From Hydrogenovibrio sp. UBA654 (GTDB lineage Bacteria > Pseudomonadota > Gammaproteobacteria > Thiomicrospirales > Thiomicrospiraceae): 34,809 nt of DNA. Position numbers and translations under genes: made by a program. Under the pieces are notes generated by a model, which worked only from the letters and a program-made list of their open reading frames with translations, had not been told where the DNA came from and did not search any database. The stretch covers positions 21,892 through 56,700 of the forward strand of contig DBOE01000053.1 of the NCBI GenBank assembly GCA_002299585.1, given 5' to 3'. Positions 25,194 through 34,809 of the stretch are shown piece after piece (the first letter of the stretch is position 1; every line of letters begins with the position of its first letter).

Positions 25194-26207
25194 GTGTTTA
25201 ATAAAGCTGTAGCTATGGTTTTTTATTTGAGTACTATTTTTATGCTTAGTTGCTCTTCTAACCCCTCAAACAAAGATATGTTTGAGGTTATTGAATCTGA
25301 CACAGCGGATGATTCTGAAATATATGAACAGTCATCAGAAAAAAATACTACAGGTGTTTTTCAACAAAAAACAACATCCTTTATAGCAAAAAATGCTCAA
25401 ATCAAAAATAACCTGTCAGAAAGATGGTTGGAGTTAAAAGATATCAGTAGTGATAAGGCTTGGAACTCAGTGCAGTCTTTTTTAACTTCACTAGGTTTTT
25501 TAATTAAAGAATCTCGCAGAGATATTGGGTTTATTAAAACTGAGTTTATGTCTCGTAGAGAATTTGTACCACCAAAGGCACAAGGTTTTTTAACAAAGGC
25601 ATTAAATAGTTGGCGTCCAGAGCTTGCAGAAGGAGCCTTTGACCGTATAGTAGTAAGGGTTGAATTTGATGAGTTACATAACTTAACAAGAATTTATTTT
25701 TATCACTATATCATTGTTGAGCCAAATAAAGAAGATGAGGCAAGTTCTTTAAGCGTAAAAACTAACTTTAGTTGGCAAATAAAACCATTTAACCCTATGT
25801 TTGAAGCACAAGTTCTTTACCAAGCAATGATTTTTTTTGGAGCAGAAGAAAATTCTGCTAAGCAACAACTTAATATAAGTCCTTTATTTGTTAAAAAAAT
25901 TAATGGCACTAAGATGCTTGTCAGTATAAATTTTAAGGCAAGTAAAGAAAAGTCTTGGGATTATTTTAGTGCAATGGTTTATAGAGCAGGTTGGTTAATG
26001 AGCCAGGTTAAAAAATCACATTTTACTACCCTAGTTATCTTACCTGATAACCTTGCTGAAGTTGATAATCAGTTGGTTAAATTTAAGCTTAAAACTACAA
26101 AAATTAACGGTGTGCAATATACTAATTTAGCAGTAGATTCTGCTAGTGATACACCCTTATCGGCAAATGAGCGTAAGTATTTATTTAAAAGTCTTGGCTT
26201 ATTGTAA
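25194..26207 (+). CDS. bamC: Outer membrane assembly lipoprotein BamC
   Basis: This 337-residue lipoprotein has a signal peptide ending in a lipobox with C20 (MLSCSS). A long, low-complexity acidic linker (about 30-75) comes before two helix-grip-like domains; the first contains the family segments WLELKDISSDKAWNSVQSFL and SRRDIGFIKTEF. BamC belongs to the BAM complex that inserts beta-barrel proteins in the outer membrane, and it is often the least conserved member. The identification rests mainly on these segments and on its place directly after dapA, as in E. coli. The start is GTG at 25194; an ATG seven codons further in would shorten the signal peptide. Confidence 0.88.
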   Translation: MFNKAVAMVFYLSTIFMLSCSSNPSNKDMFEVIESDTADDSEIYEQSSEKNTTGVFQQKTTSFIAKNAQIKNNLSERWLELKDISSDKAWNSVQSFLTSLGFLIKESRRDIGFIKTEFMSRREFVPPKAQGFLTKALNSWRPELAEGAFDRIVVRVEFDELHNLTRIYFYHYIIVEPNKEDEASSLSVKTNFSWQIKPFNPMFEAQVLYQAMIFFGAEENSAKQQLNISPLFVKKINGTKMLVSINFKASKEKSWDYFSAMVYRAGWLMSQVKKSHFTTLVILPDNLAEVDNQLVKFKLKTTKINGVQYTNLAVDSASDTPLSANERKYLFKSLGLL

Positions 26208-26238
26208 AAATATTCTTATTTTTTATTAAAGGTTCTTT

Positions 26239-29200
26239 ATGCAAATTATTTGGGGTAACTCTGCCCATTCAACATATCACTTAAATAAACTACTTAATCA
26301 ACTTAAATTGGTTAGTAATATAACCTCAATAACAAGCCAATGTGTATATTTCATTGATCTGGAAAAAAACAAGCTTCTTACAGAAAAAGATTTAGAAAAT
26401 TTATTATTTTTATTAAATTCTTCTAACTCTCCAGTTACACCAAGTATTTCTGCCAACTCATGTGTTGTTGTACCAAGGTTAGGAACTATCTCTACTTGGT
26501 CGTCTAAAGCTACAGATATTATAAAAACCTGTGGTATTTTTGGCTTAAACAGAATAGAAAAAGGGATTATTTACAGCTTAAATGGTGAAGGGTTATCTAT
26601 TAATCCTGAAGTACAAACATTATTACACGATCGAATGATGGAGCAGGTTTTTACGAAATTATCACTTTTAGAAGGTTTATTTTCACATCAAAAACCAACT
26701 GCTTTTAATGTTGTAGATATTTTACAAGGAGGTAAAGCCTCTTTACAGTTAGCTAATATTGAAATGGGATTAGCCTTATCAGAAGAAGAAATTAATTACC
26801 TAGTTAATGCCTTTAAAAATTTAAACAGAAATCCTGTAGATGCCGAATTAATGATGTTTGCCCAAGCAAATTCTGAACATTGTCGCCATAAAATATTTAA
26901 TGCGGATTGGACCATAGATGGTAAAAACAAACCAAGTTCATTGTTTGGTATGATAAGAAATACCTATCAAAAATCACCAAAAGGAGTGTTATCTGCTTAT
27001 AGTGATAATGCCGCAGTTGTTGAGGGTTATCAAGGCTCAAGGTTTTTCCCTAATTCAGTAAGCAATGTTTATCAAGCTATTGATGAGCCAATACACTTTC
27101 AGATAAAAGTAGAAACTCATAATCACCCAACAGCTATTTCACCATTTCCTGGGGCAGCTACTGGTTCAGGTGGCGAAATTCGTGATGAAGGAGCAACAGG
27201 GCGTGGTTCTAAACCCAAATCTGGCTTAACAGGTTTTACTGTTTCTAATTTAAATATTCCAGGTTTTAAGCAACCCTGGGAAACAGACTATGGTAAACCC
27301 AGCCGTATAGCTTCAGCTTTTAAAATTATGCAAGAAGGGCCTTTAGGGGCGGCTAGTTTTAATAATGAATTTGGTCGTCCTGCAATAAATGGTTATTTTA
27401 GAACTTACGAAAACATCTTTTTAACCCATGAAGAAGATGAGGTTAGAGGCTATCACAAGCCAATTATGTTAGCTGGAGGCTTAGGTAATATTCGTGAGCA
27501 GTTTGTGCAAAAAAATGATATTCCTGTTGGGGCAAAACTAATCATACTTGGTGGGCCTGCTATGTTAATAGGGCTAGGAGGAAGTGCTGCTTCTTCAATT
27601 GATAGTGGTGCTGGTTGCGAGACTTTAGATTTTGCCTCAGTGCAAAGAGATAATCCAGAAATGGAACGCCGAGCTCAAGAAGTTATTGATAGATGTACCT
27701 ACATGGGAGAAAACTCACCCATTGCATCAATTCATGATGTAGGAGCAGGTGGTTTATCAAATGCCTTTCCTGAGCTAGTCAATGACTCTGGTCGTGGTGG
27801 CAGTTTTGAGCTAAGAAAAATCCCAAATCATGAGCCTGGCATGTCCCCAATGGAGATTTGGAGTAATGAATCACAAGAGCGTTATGTAATAGCAATTTAC
27901 CCAGAAAAATTACAGTCATTTGAAGAACTTTGTCAAAGAGAAAGGTGTTTATATGCCATAGTTGGTGAAGCAACTAAAGAGCAAGAACTAGTTGTTAATG
28001 ATACCGTGTTTAATAATAAACCAGTTAATATGCCATTAAATGTTTTGCTAGGAAAACCGCCTAAAATGCATAGAAAAGTTATGTCAAGAAACATCCCTCA
28101 GCCAGCTTTTGAGGCAGCTATCTTAGATATAAATGATGTTGTATCTAGATTATTGCGTTTACCTACTATCGCGAGTAAAAGTTTTTTAATCACTATTGGA
28201 GATAGAAGTATAACTGGTATGGTTACTCGTGACCAAATGGTGGGCCCTTGGCAAGTCCCCGTTGCTAATGCAGGTGTAACTTGTGCAGATTATAAAGGTT
28301 ATACTGGTGAGGCAATGGCAAGTGGCGAAAGGCCCCCAGTGGCTCTTATAAATCCTAAAGCCTCAGCAAGATTATCTATTGCAGAAGCCATTACTAATAT
28401 AGCATGTGCCAAGATAGAAAAAATATCAGATATTAAAATTTCAGCTAACTGGATGGCAGCTGCTGGGCATGCAGGCGAAGATTCTTCTTTGTATGATGCA
28501 GTTGAAACCGTTGGTATGGAGCTTTGTCCAGCATTAGGAATTGCAGTACCTGTTGGTAAAGACTCTATGTCGATGAAAACAGTATGGGAAGAGGATGGCT
28601 TAGTTAAAACTGTAACATCACCAGTATCATTAAATATCACCACCTTTGCTCCAGTAACAGATGTTCGTAAAACCGTAACTCCACAACTAAGAACAGATAA
28701 GGGTAAGACAGAACTATTATTGATAGATTTAGGTCATGGTAAAAATAGACTTGGCGGTAGTTGCTTAGCTCAAGTTTACAATCAAATTGGTGATATTACA
28801 GCGGATCTAGAATCTGCGACAGATTTATTAAATTTATTTAATGCTACCCAAGAATTATTAGCAAAAAAATTAGCTCTTGCCTATCATGACCGTGCTGATG
28901 GTGGTTTATTAGTAACCTTGTTAGAAATGTCTTTTGCAGGTCATTGTGGTTTAGATCTAGATATTAGTGATCTAGGGGAAGAGTTTATTTCTGCTTTAAC
29001 TAGTGAAGAAATTGGTGTTGTAATACAAGTTTTATCTAAAGATAAAGCTAAGGTTAAAAAAATCATTGCTAAACATAATCTATCTGCCCTAACCCACTGG
29101 TTAGGCTCCCCTAATACGGGAAGTAAAATTTTATTAACTTCACATGGCAAAGTAGCTTTACAAGGCAATAGAAAAAAATATCATGCGATGTGGGCTGAAA

Positions 29201-30111
29201 CAAGTTATAAAATGCAGTCTTTAAGAGATAATGACCAATGTGCACTTGAAGAGTACCAGGCAATTACTAATGATTCAGCTATTCAAATTTCACCAGTAGT
29301 TACTTTTGATGCTAATGAAGATATTACTGCTGATTTAAATATGAATGATCGCCCTAAAGTTGCAATTTTAAGAGAGCAAGGAGTAAATGGCCAACAAGAA
29401 ATGGCAGCAGCTTTTGATAAAGCAGGCTTTGAGGCTATTGATGTACATATGACAGATATTCTTACTGGGGCAATAACTTTTGCTGAATTTAAAGGCTTGG
29501 TTGCTTGCGGTGGTTTTTCGTATGGAGATGTTTTAGGTGCAGGAAGGGGTTGGGCAAATTCAATTTTACTTAACCCAATTGCTCGTAAAGAGTTTAAAAT
29601 ATTTTTTAATCGGCAAGATACCTTTACCCTTGGGGTATGTAATGGTTGTCAAATGTTATCAAATTTAAAAGATATTATTCCTGGAGCAGCAGACTGGCCA
29701 AAATTTATTAAAAATAAATCTGAGCAATTTGAGTCTAGATTTTCACAAGTACAAATTCAAGAATCTCCATCTATTTTATTACAAGGAATGGCAGGAACAA
29801 TAATACCAGTAGCGGTTGCTCACGGTGAAGGTAGAATGGAATTCAGTGACCAATCTACCAACATTGAACATCTAGTAGGCATAAATTATGTAGACGCGAA
29901 TGGCAATAAAACCGAAACCTATCCATTAAACCCAAATGGCACTAAAGATGGTATGACAGCCTTAACAACTACCGATGGTCGAGTAACTATCATGATGCCA
30001 CACCCAGAAAGAATGTTTAGAGTTGTACAAAACTCATGGTATCCAGATAGCTGGCATGAAGATGCCCCTTGGATGCGTTTGTTTAGAAATGCGAGGAAGT
30101 GGGTTGGATAG
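26239..30111 (+). CDS. purL: Phosphoribosylformylglycinamidine synthase, single-chain type
   Basis: This 1290-residue cytoplasmic enzyme catalyses the fourth step of purine synthesis (FGAR to FGAM, with glutamine and ATP). It has an N-terminal PurS-like domain, the linker/ATP domains ([53 protein letters not shown]) and a C-terminal class I glutaminase with C1134 (GVCNGCQML), H1255 and E1257 (HPERMF), close to E. coli numbering. The long single-chain form is typical of gammaproteobacteria. It lies 31 bases after bamC and probably shares its transcript. Confidence 0.98.
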   Translation: MQIIWGNSAHSTYHLNKLLNQLKLVSNITSITSQCVYFIDLEKNKLLTEKDLENLLFLLNSSNSPVTPSISANSCVVVPRLGTISTWSSKATDIIKTCGIFGLNRIEKGIIYSLNGEGLSINPEVQTLLHDRMMEQVFTKLSLLEGLFSHQKPTAFNVVDILQGGKASLQLANIEMGLALSEEEINYLVNAFKNLNRNPVDAELMMFAQANSEHCRHKIFNADWTIDGKNKPSSLFGMIRNTYQKSPKGVLSAYSDNAAVVEGYQGSRFFPNSVSNVYQAIDEPIHFQIKVETHNHPTAISPFPGAATGSGGEIRDEGATGRGSKPKSGLTGFTVSNLNIPGFKQPWETDYGKPSRIASAFKIMQEGPLGAASFNNEFGRPAINGYFRTYENIFLTHEEDEVRGYHKPIMLAGGLGNIREQFVQKNDIPVGAKLIILGGPAMLIGLGGSAASSIDSGAGCETLDFASVQRDNPEMERRAQEVIDRCTYMGENSPIASIHDVGAGGLSNAFPELVNDSGRGGSFELRKIPNHEPGMSPMEIWSNESQERYVIAIYPEKLQSFEELCQRERCLYAIVGEATKEQELVVNDTVFNNKPVNMPLNVLLGKPPKMHRKVMSRNIPQPAFEAAILDINDVVSRLLRLPTIASKSFLITIGDRSITGMVTRDQMVGPWQVPVANAGVTCADYKGYTGEAMASGERPPVALINPKASARLSIAEAITNIACAKIEKISDIKISANWMAAAGHAGEDSSLYDAVETVGMELCPALGIAVPVGKDSMSMKTVWEEDGLVKTVTSPVSLNITTFAPVTDVRKTVTPQLRTDKGKTELLLIDLGHGKNRLGGSCLAQVYNQIGDITADLESATDLLNLFNATQELLAKKLALAYHDRADGGLLVTLLEMSFAGHCGLDLDISDLGEEFISALTSEEIGVVIQVLSKDKAKVKKIIAKHNLSALTHWLGSPNTGSKILLTSHGKVALQGNRKKYHAMWAETSYKMQSLRDNDQCALEEYQAITNDSAIQISPVVTFDANEDITADLNMNDRPKVAILREQGVNGQQEMAAAFDKAGFEAIDVHMTDILTGAITFAEFKGLVACGGFSYGDVLGAGRGWANSILLNPIARKEFKIFFNRQDTFTLGVCNGCQMLSNLKDIIPGAADWPKFIKNKSEQFESRFSQVQIQESPSILLQGMAGTIIPVAVAHGEGRMEFSDQSTNIEHLVGINYVDANGNKTETYPLNPNGTKDGMTALTTTDGRVTIMMPHPERMFRVVQNSWYPDSWHEDAPWMRLFRNARKWVG

Positions 30112-30181
30112 CCCCAGAATTTAATAAAATTATTTTTATACGCCTATAAGAAAATTTTGCTCATATTTAGTTGCTTTAAGT

Positions 30182-30210
30182 TTGACTTATTTTAGACAAA
30201 GGCTTACATT
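30182..30210 (+). promoter_or_regulatory. Sigma-70-like promoter of soxB
   Basis: TTGACT (30182-30187) and TACATT (30205-30210) are separated by 17 bases, five and four matches to the consensus boxes. It lies about 50 bases before the soxB ATG, in the 150-base gap after purL. GGAG at 30251-30254 is the ribosome-binding site. Confidence 0.5.
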
Positions 30211-30261
30211 GGAGCGGTTAATCTTATAACAAGAAATACTACTATAAAACGGAGTTTAGCT

Positions 30262-32169
30262 ATGTCTTTAGATCGTCGTGAATTTTTACACATTATGTCT
30301 TTAGCAGCCGCTGCAGGTATATTACCAAGTGCTACAAGAGCAATGTCATCAGATCCTGAAAAAGGTACCGTGGCATCTGCCGCAATGTATAACTTGCCAA
30401 TCAAGGGTAAGGTTCGTCTATTACACATAACTGACACTCATGCACAAATAAAACCCGTGCATTTTCGTGAGCCAAATGTAAACCTAGGAGTCGGCCCTGC
30501 ATTTGGTAAATTACCACACATAGTTGGCTCTAAATTATTAAAAGAAATTGGAGTTAAAGAAGGTACAGCTCTAGCCCACGCATTTAGTTTTTTAAACTTT
30601 CAGGAGGCAGCCGAGCAGTATGGTAAAGTTGGTGGTTTTTCTCATATTAAAACTCTATTAGACAAATTACGTGAATCCGCTGGTGGCAAAGAGAATACTA
30701 TTACCATGGATGGTGGAGATTTATGGCATGGCTCAGGGACCTCTCTGTGGACGCGTGGTCAAGATATGGTAGAAGCATCTAATATACTAGGTATTGATGT
30801 TATGACTGGGCACTGGGAGTTCACCTATAAAGAAGATGAGGTTTTAAGCAACCTAAATAAATTTAAAGGTGAATTTTTAGCACAAAATGTTCGCATTAAA
30901 GAAGACTCTTTGTTTGGTGATGACTATCTTGAAATGGCTGAAAAACATGATGGAGTTGGTCTTTATGATGAAGATGATGCTCGTGCTTTTAAGCCCTATA
31001 CTATTAAAGTAATTAATGGCGAAAGAATAGCCATAGTTGGTCAAGCTTTCCCAAGAACAGCCAACGCTAACCCACAAGTAAACTTCCCAGATTGGTCTTT
31101 TGGTTTGCGTGAAGATGCACTGCAAGAAACTGTTGCCAAAATCCGTAAAACTGAAAAAGTTGCTGCCGTAGTAATGGTTTCTCATAATGGTATGGATGTT
31201 GATATAAAAATGGCTTCACGAGTAAATGGTATTGATGCAATTTTTGGAGGACATACTCATGATGGTGTCGCTAAAACAATACCAGTTAAAACTCCCGAAG
31301 GTGGTGTTTGTCATGTAACCAATGCTGGTTCAAATGGTAAATTTGTTGGTTGTATGGACTTAGATATTAAAGGTGGTAAATTAAAAGGAGTTAACTACAC
31401 TCTATTACCAGTATTTTCAAATATTTTACCAGCTGACAAACAGATGCAGTCTTATATTGATGATTTATATAAGAAAAAATATGACAAAAATATAATCGAA
31501 TCTCGTCGTCCAGATGCTTATACTAATAAAAGTCGTTTAGGCAAAACCTATGGAGAAATTCTACATGAAGAACTTGCTGTAGCAGAAGATACTTTATATC
31601 GCCGTGGTAACTTTATGGGAACTTGGGATCAGATTATTGTTAACTCTTTAAGAGAAGAGCATGATACTCAAATAGCGATGTCTGCTGGAGTGCGCTGGGG
31701 TACTTCAGTATTAGCTGGCGAAATGATCACTATGGAACGAGTGATGGATCAAACATCAATGACTTATGGTGAAACCTATAAGTCAGAAGTAACAGGGGCT
31801 CAAATGAAAGATATTTTAGAAGGCATCTGTGAAAACCTATTCCAAAAGGATCCATACCTACAATCAGGTGGAGATATGGTTAGATTAGGAGGAATGGATT
31901 ATACCTGTGAACCAAATGGTAAATTTGGTAGCCGTATTACAGAAATGCATTTAGATGATGGTAGCCCATTAGAAGCGAATAAAACATATTCTGTAGCAGG
32001 CTGGGCACAAGTAGAATCCATAGGTAGTGGTCGTTTAATGTGGGATGTTGCCGCCGACTATTTACGCAATAACAAAAAATCAATGAAATTGAAAAAAGTT
32101 AATCGACCAAAACTGAAAGGTGTTAAAAATAACCCAGGAATTCAAGATTATTCTGGGAAAATGGTTTAA
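30262..32169 (+). CDS. soxB: Thiosulfohydrolase SoxB
   Basis: This 635-residue periplasmic di-manganese hydrolase releases sulfate from thiosulfate bound to the SoxYZ carrier. A twin-arginine signal (RREFL at 5-9, then MSLAAAAGILP) exports the folded enzyme. Metal-site motifs are LLHITDTHAQ, MDGGDLWHGSG, VSHNGMD and GGHTHDG; MTGHWEFTY is the SoxB-specific version of the GNHEF motif that separates it from 5'-nucleotidases. It stands alone, with no soxXYZA genes beside it, as is common in gammaproteobacteria with scattered sox genes. It has its own promoter, and two hairpins end it. The convergent neighbour is a LysR regulator, whose involvement in sulfur control is only a guess. Confidence 0.97.
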   Translation: MSLDRREFLHIMSLAAAAGILPSATRAMSSDPEKGTVASAAMYNLPIKGKVRLLHITDTHAQIKPVHFREPNVNLGVGPAFGKLPHIVGSKLLKEIGVKEGTALAHAFSFLNFQEAAEQYGKVGGFSHIKTLLDKLRESAGGKENTITMDGGDLWHGSGTSLWTRGQDMVEASNILGIDVMTGHWEFTYKEDEVLSNLNKFKGEFLAQNVRIKEDSLFGDDYLEMAEKHDGVGLYDEDDARAFKPYTIKVINGERIAIVGQAFPRTANANPQVNFPDWSFGLREDALQETVAKIRKTEKVAAVVMVSHNGMDVDIKMASRVNGIDAIFGGHTHDGVAKTIPVKTPEGGVCHVTNAGSNGKFVGCMDLDIKGGKLKGVNYTLLPVFSNILPADKQMQSYIDDLYKKKYDKNIIESRRPDAYTNKSRLGKTYGEILHEELAVAEDTLYRRGNFMGTWDQIIVNSLREEHDTQIAMSAGVRWGTSVLAGEMITMERVMDQTSMTYGETYKSEVTGAQMKDILEGICENLFQKDPYLQSGGDMVRLGGMDYTCEPNGKFGSRITEMHLDDGSPLEANKTYSVAGWAQVESIGSGRLMWDVAADYLRNNKKSMKLKKVNRPKLKGVKNNPGIQDYSGKMV

Positions 32170-32183
32170 TCTACCAACCTTAT

Positions 32184-32210
32184 TCAGAGACTCCTTTAAG
32201 GAGTCTCTGA
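32184..32210. repeat. 27-bp perfect palindrome after soxB, arms shared with 24068-24080
   Basis: TCAGAGACTCCTT (32184-32196) and AAGGAGTCTCTGA (32198-32210) are perfect complements around a single T. The 14-mer TTCAGAGACTCCTT occurs here at 32183-32196, and its complement occurs at 24068-24081. It may add to soxB termination, or be two abutting mobile-element end sequences. Confidence 0.75.
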
Positions 32211-32212
32211 GC

Positions 32213-32246
32213 AACCCGTTTATTAATTAAACGGTTTTCTTATTTT
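32213..32246 (+). terminator. Intrinsic terminator of soxB
   Basis: AACCCGTTTA (32213-32222) pairs with TAAACGGTT (32228-32236) across a five-base loop with one bulged C. TTCTTATTTT follows on the plus strand. It lies about 45 bases after the soxB stop. Confidence 0.6.
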
Positions 32247-32305
32247 AAATTTTATCCTCAAAATCTATTAATCTAGCTTCATCTAATAAACCTATGAATA
32301 AACTA

Positions 32306-33256
32306 TTAGGTAAACTTTTTTATATCATCTTTACTTGGCAGTTGAAAGCCATCTTTTAGTGCTCTCTCTCGACAAAATTCAACTGCAAAATCTAATAATT
32401 CCCCAACGGCTTTATGTCTAAATTTATGCTTTTGTCTAATATGAGAAAAAGGTCTTGTTAGAGGAGGATCCAATTTAATTGATTTTAAAGTATTAAGTTT
32501 TAATTCTTTATTAAGAGTGGTACGAGAAACTATAGCAATACCAACATCAGATTCAACTGCCATCTTAACAGCTTCTGGGCTACCCATTTCCATCACAACA
32601 TTTAAATCTGAATAACTTAATCCTTGCTCGGTAATATAGGTATCAATTACCGTACGAGAGTCAGAACCCTCTTCACGAGAAATATACCTATATCCCCTAA
32701 TATCTTCCATAGAAATACTTTCATGGTTTGCTAAATGGTGATTGACTGGAACAATTAGTACCATCTCATCTAAACGACAAACTTCAACTTCCATATTTTT
32801 ATTATAAACAGGAGCTTCAACCACACCTAAATCTATAATATTATTTTCAACCATAGCAACAATAGCATCAGTATTTTCTACTTGTAAACTAATACTAACA
32901 TCTTCAAATTTATTTTTAAAAACTCCAAGCAAACTTGGTAACATATATTCTGCTATTGTTGTACTAGCACCAATCAATAGGCTACCAGTTACTCCCCCTG
33001 TTAGCTCTCTAACATCATTATTCATCTTTTTATAATGGTCAAATATTACTTCAGAATAACCATAAACAAGCTTACCTGCTTCGGTAAGTGTTATTTTATT
33101 ATGAGTTCGATTAAACAAACGGGTGTTAAAAAATTCTTCTAGCTGTTTAACTTGAAAAGTGACCGCTGGTTGAGTCATATGCAATGCTTCAGATGCTTTA
33201 GTGAAACTTAACACTTTTGCTACCACATAAAATACTTGAAGCCTTCTATCTGCCAT
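32306..33256 (-). CDS. LysR-family transcriptional regulator
   Basis: This 316-residue regulator has an N-terminal winged helix-turn-helix (about 1-60: QVFYVVAKVLSFTKASEALH, TQPAVTFQVKQLEEFF, LFNRTHNKITLTEAG) and a LysR substrate-binding domain from about 90 onward (GSLLIGASTTIAEYMLPSLL, ISREEGSDSRTVIDTY, VESDVGIAIVSR). The EEGS-R segment and overall shape are like the CbbR/CysL-type branch, so control of carbon fixation or sulfur metabolism is possible, but the effector and target are not shown by the sequence. It converges on soxB and has no divergent partner gene. GGATGAG precedes the start as ribosome-binding site. The 151-base gap at 33257-33407 holds its promoter, which I could not assign. 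Confidence 0.93.
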   Translation of the reverse strand: MADRRLQVFYVVAKVLSFTKASEALHMTQPAVTFQVKQLEEFFNTRLFNRTHNKITLTEAGKLVYGYSEVIFDHYKKMNNDVRELTGGVTGSLLIGASTTIAEYMLPSLLGVFKNKFEDVSISLQVENTDAIVAMVENNIIDLGVVEAPVYNKNMEVEVCRLDEMVLIVPVNHHLANHESISMEDIRGYRYISREEGSDSRTVIDTYITEQGLSYSDLNVVMEMGSPEAVKMAVESDVGIAIVSRTTLNKELKLNTLKSIKLDPPLTRPFSHIRQKHKFRHKAVGELLDFAVEFCRERALKDGFQLPSKDDIKKFT

Positions 33257-33407
33257 TTAAACTCATCCCGTTATTTATTTATTTTATAACCAAGATTAGC
33301 CATAAAAATTATTTGTGAGTAAACTATAAGAGCATAGCACATAAAAGTCAAAACTTTTATTTATGTAAATATTAACTATATATCTTATAGAATACACTTA
33401 TAATTTT

Positions 33408-34663
33408 TTAGTTATTCAAGTATTTCTTATTTGAGGAGATTTTTTTTATTTTTTGAAGGAATTTTTTTCTGCTTAGTAACTTTTGGTCTTTTAATTTTTT
33501 TTGTCCTAGTTTAGATACTGGCAAATTATGTTCTGGTACAAAGTCATCATCAAATTTTCTTTCTAACAACCTACCGATCAAATGTTCTATATCAACTAAC
33601 TGAGCAAACTCGTCAGCACTAACTAAAGATAGAGCTTCACCACTTTTACCTGCTCTACCTGTACGCCCTATACGATGCACATAGTCTTCTGCCACATTTG
33701 GCAAATCAAAATTTATGACATGTGGTAACTGTTCAATATCAATACCACGAGCAGCAATATCAGTAGCAACCATAACTCTTGCTTTACCTGCTTTAAAATC
33801 AGCTAAGGCTTTAAGGCGGGCATTTTGGCGTTTATCACCATGAATGGAGGTTGCACTAATACCATTGCCAATTAATTTTTTAGCTAAGCGGCTAGCGCCA
33901 TATTTAGTCCGCGAAAAAACTAAAACTTGCTCCCAGTTGTTTTTTTTAATTAATTTAATTAATAGGGCTGATTTGCTCTTTTTATCTACAGGAATAATCC
34001 ATTGCTTTATTTTTTTTACTGTGCTATTGGCAACCGCTACAGAAACCTCAACAGGGTTATTAACTAAGCCTTTTGCTAAAGAGCGGATTTGTTGCGAGAA
34101 TGTTGCCGAAAACAGAAGGTTCTGGCGTTTTTTAGGTAAAACTGCAATTATTTTTTTTATATCATGGATAAAGCCCATATCTAACATACGATCAGCTTCG
34201 TCTAAAACTAATATTTCCAATCTATCAAACTTAATTGCATTTTGTGAAAACAAATCAAGCAATCTCCCTGGTGTTGCTACTAAATATCTCCCCCCCCCCC
34301 CCTTAGACGTTGCATTTGAGGATTTATTTTTACACCACCATAAACAACGGTTGATTTTAGAGGCAAGTATTTGCCATAATCCTGAATACTTTCACCAACC
34401 TGTGCTGCCAATTCACGAGTGGGAGTAAGAACCAAAGCTCGCACCTGATTAGAATTAGTTTTTTTAGCATCTAATAAAATTTCTAACATCGGCAAGGTAA
34501 AACCAGCTGTTTTACCTGTGCCTGTTTGTGCTGCTACCATAACATCCTTGCCAGACAAGATGGCAGGAATAGCCTTAACTTGAATAGATGAGGGTTTTTC
34601 ATAACCTTGATCACTAATAGCCTTTAAAATTTGTTTAGATAAACCAAGAGAAGAAAAACTCAT
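33408..34663 (-). pseudogene. rhlE: RhlE-type DEAD-box RNA helicase, frame broken in a G13 tract
   Basis: Two frames together make one helicase of about 415 residues. The first (34280-34663, 127 residues) has the Q-motif region ([16 protein letters not shown]), motif I AQTGTGKT and PTRELAAQV, and runs to [12 protein letters not shown] then a stop. The second (33408 to about 34287) resumes with [13 protein letters not shown] and carries DEAD, FSATFSQQ, ATDIAARGID, HRIGRTGRAG and a basic tail. Between them the coding strand has 13 G (34290-34302); 11 or 14 would join the frames as [13 protein letters not shown]. All catalytic motifs are intact, so this is not a decayed gene. A sequencing or assembly error, slippage-based on/off switching and a true recent null are all possible. 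Helicases of this type act in ribosome assembly and RNA turnover in the cold. Confidence 0.9.
34290..34302 (-). repeat. G13 homopolymer within rhlE
   Basis: Thirteen C on the plus strand (G on the coding strand) is the longest G/C run of the window. It is exactly where the helicase frame breaks; lengths of 11 or 14 restore it. Confidence 0.95.
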
Positions 34664-34809
34664 TAAATATGCACTTAAAAATTTTAAAAAGTAATTATAC
34701 CCGAATCCCTGTTTAGAAATTGGATATATGGTACTACCCCCAGGGCAAACGCAGATAAATAATCTCTAAAACAATAAGTTACGACTGTAAAATGCAAAAA
34801 AAAACATAA
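34664..34809. other. Upstream region of rhlE at the window edge
   Basis: No gene is visible. On the minus strand TATAAT (34699 down to 34694) lies about 30 bases before the helicase ATG and may be its -10 box; no convincing -35 box accompanies it. Confidence 0.35.

Noticed and set aside
33271..33287. Tandem ATTT units upstream of the LysR gene
   Set aside because: Short low-complexity AT sequence of this kind is expected in such an AT-rich intergenic stretch.
33844..34428. Plus-strand frame of 194 codons opposite the helicase
   Set aside because: It is opposite conserved helicase motifs and passes through the G/C homopolymer; its product resembles no protein I know.

Overview
The window is strongly AT-rich and looks like a chromosomal segment of a sulfur-oxidising gammaproteobacterium. 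SoxB (periplasmic thiosulfate oxidation) and the dapA-bamC pair (BamC is typical of Beta/Gammaproteobacteria) point that way. A SUP05/Thioglobaceae-like or Thiotrichales-like bacterium is plausible, but the sequence alone does not fix the genus. No tRNA, rRNA, CRISPR array or intact transposase gene was found.

Layout. Positions 1-3477 (+) hold a tight three-gene unit: a partial helical protein, a single-pass coiled-coil membrane protein, and a dCache-type methyl-accepting receptor. A likely bidirectional terminator separates it from a long run of minus-strand genes (3498-18564). In transcription order these are a NirB-like FAD oxidoreductase, nirB, nirD, nasA, cysG, a TrpD2/YbiB-like protein, mobA, an FNT nitrite channel, a PP2C-phosphatase/protein-kinase fusion with a C-terminal membrane anchor, an asparagine-synthase-like amidotransferase of the N-acetylglutaminylglutamine type, grxD and a thioredoxin-like protein. 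A 326-bp divergent control region follows. To its right on the plus strand are a NarK-type nitrate transporter and a second PP2C/kinase fusion. Positions 3498-22083 are therefore a nearly complete nitrate assimilation locus: uptake, two-step reduction to ammonium, siroheme and molybdenum cofactor supply, and two membrane-anchored signalling proteins.

From 22236 the plus strand carries a secreted YceI protein, a two-helix small membrane protein, the ribosome-assembly GTPase YlqF, then dapA-bamC-purL, and soxB with its own promoter and terminator. On the minus strand are a LysR regulator and an RhlE-type DEAD-box helicase whose frame is broken inside a 13-base G tract.

Points most worth attention are: the paired PP2C/kinase paralogues, one next to the nitrate importer and one next to the nitrite channel; G tracts on the coding strand in rhlE, the amidotransferase gene and the nirB leader, which are either sequencing or slippage hot spots; the receptor with two coiled-coil partners; a symmetric pair of sigma-54-like promoter candidates in the divergent region; and a dispersed 14-nt repeat forming a near-perfect palindrome after soxB.
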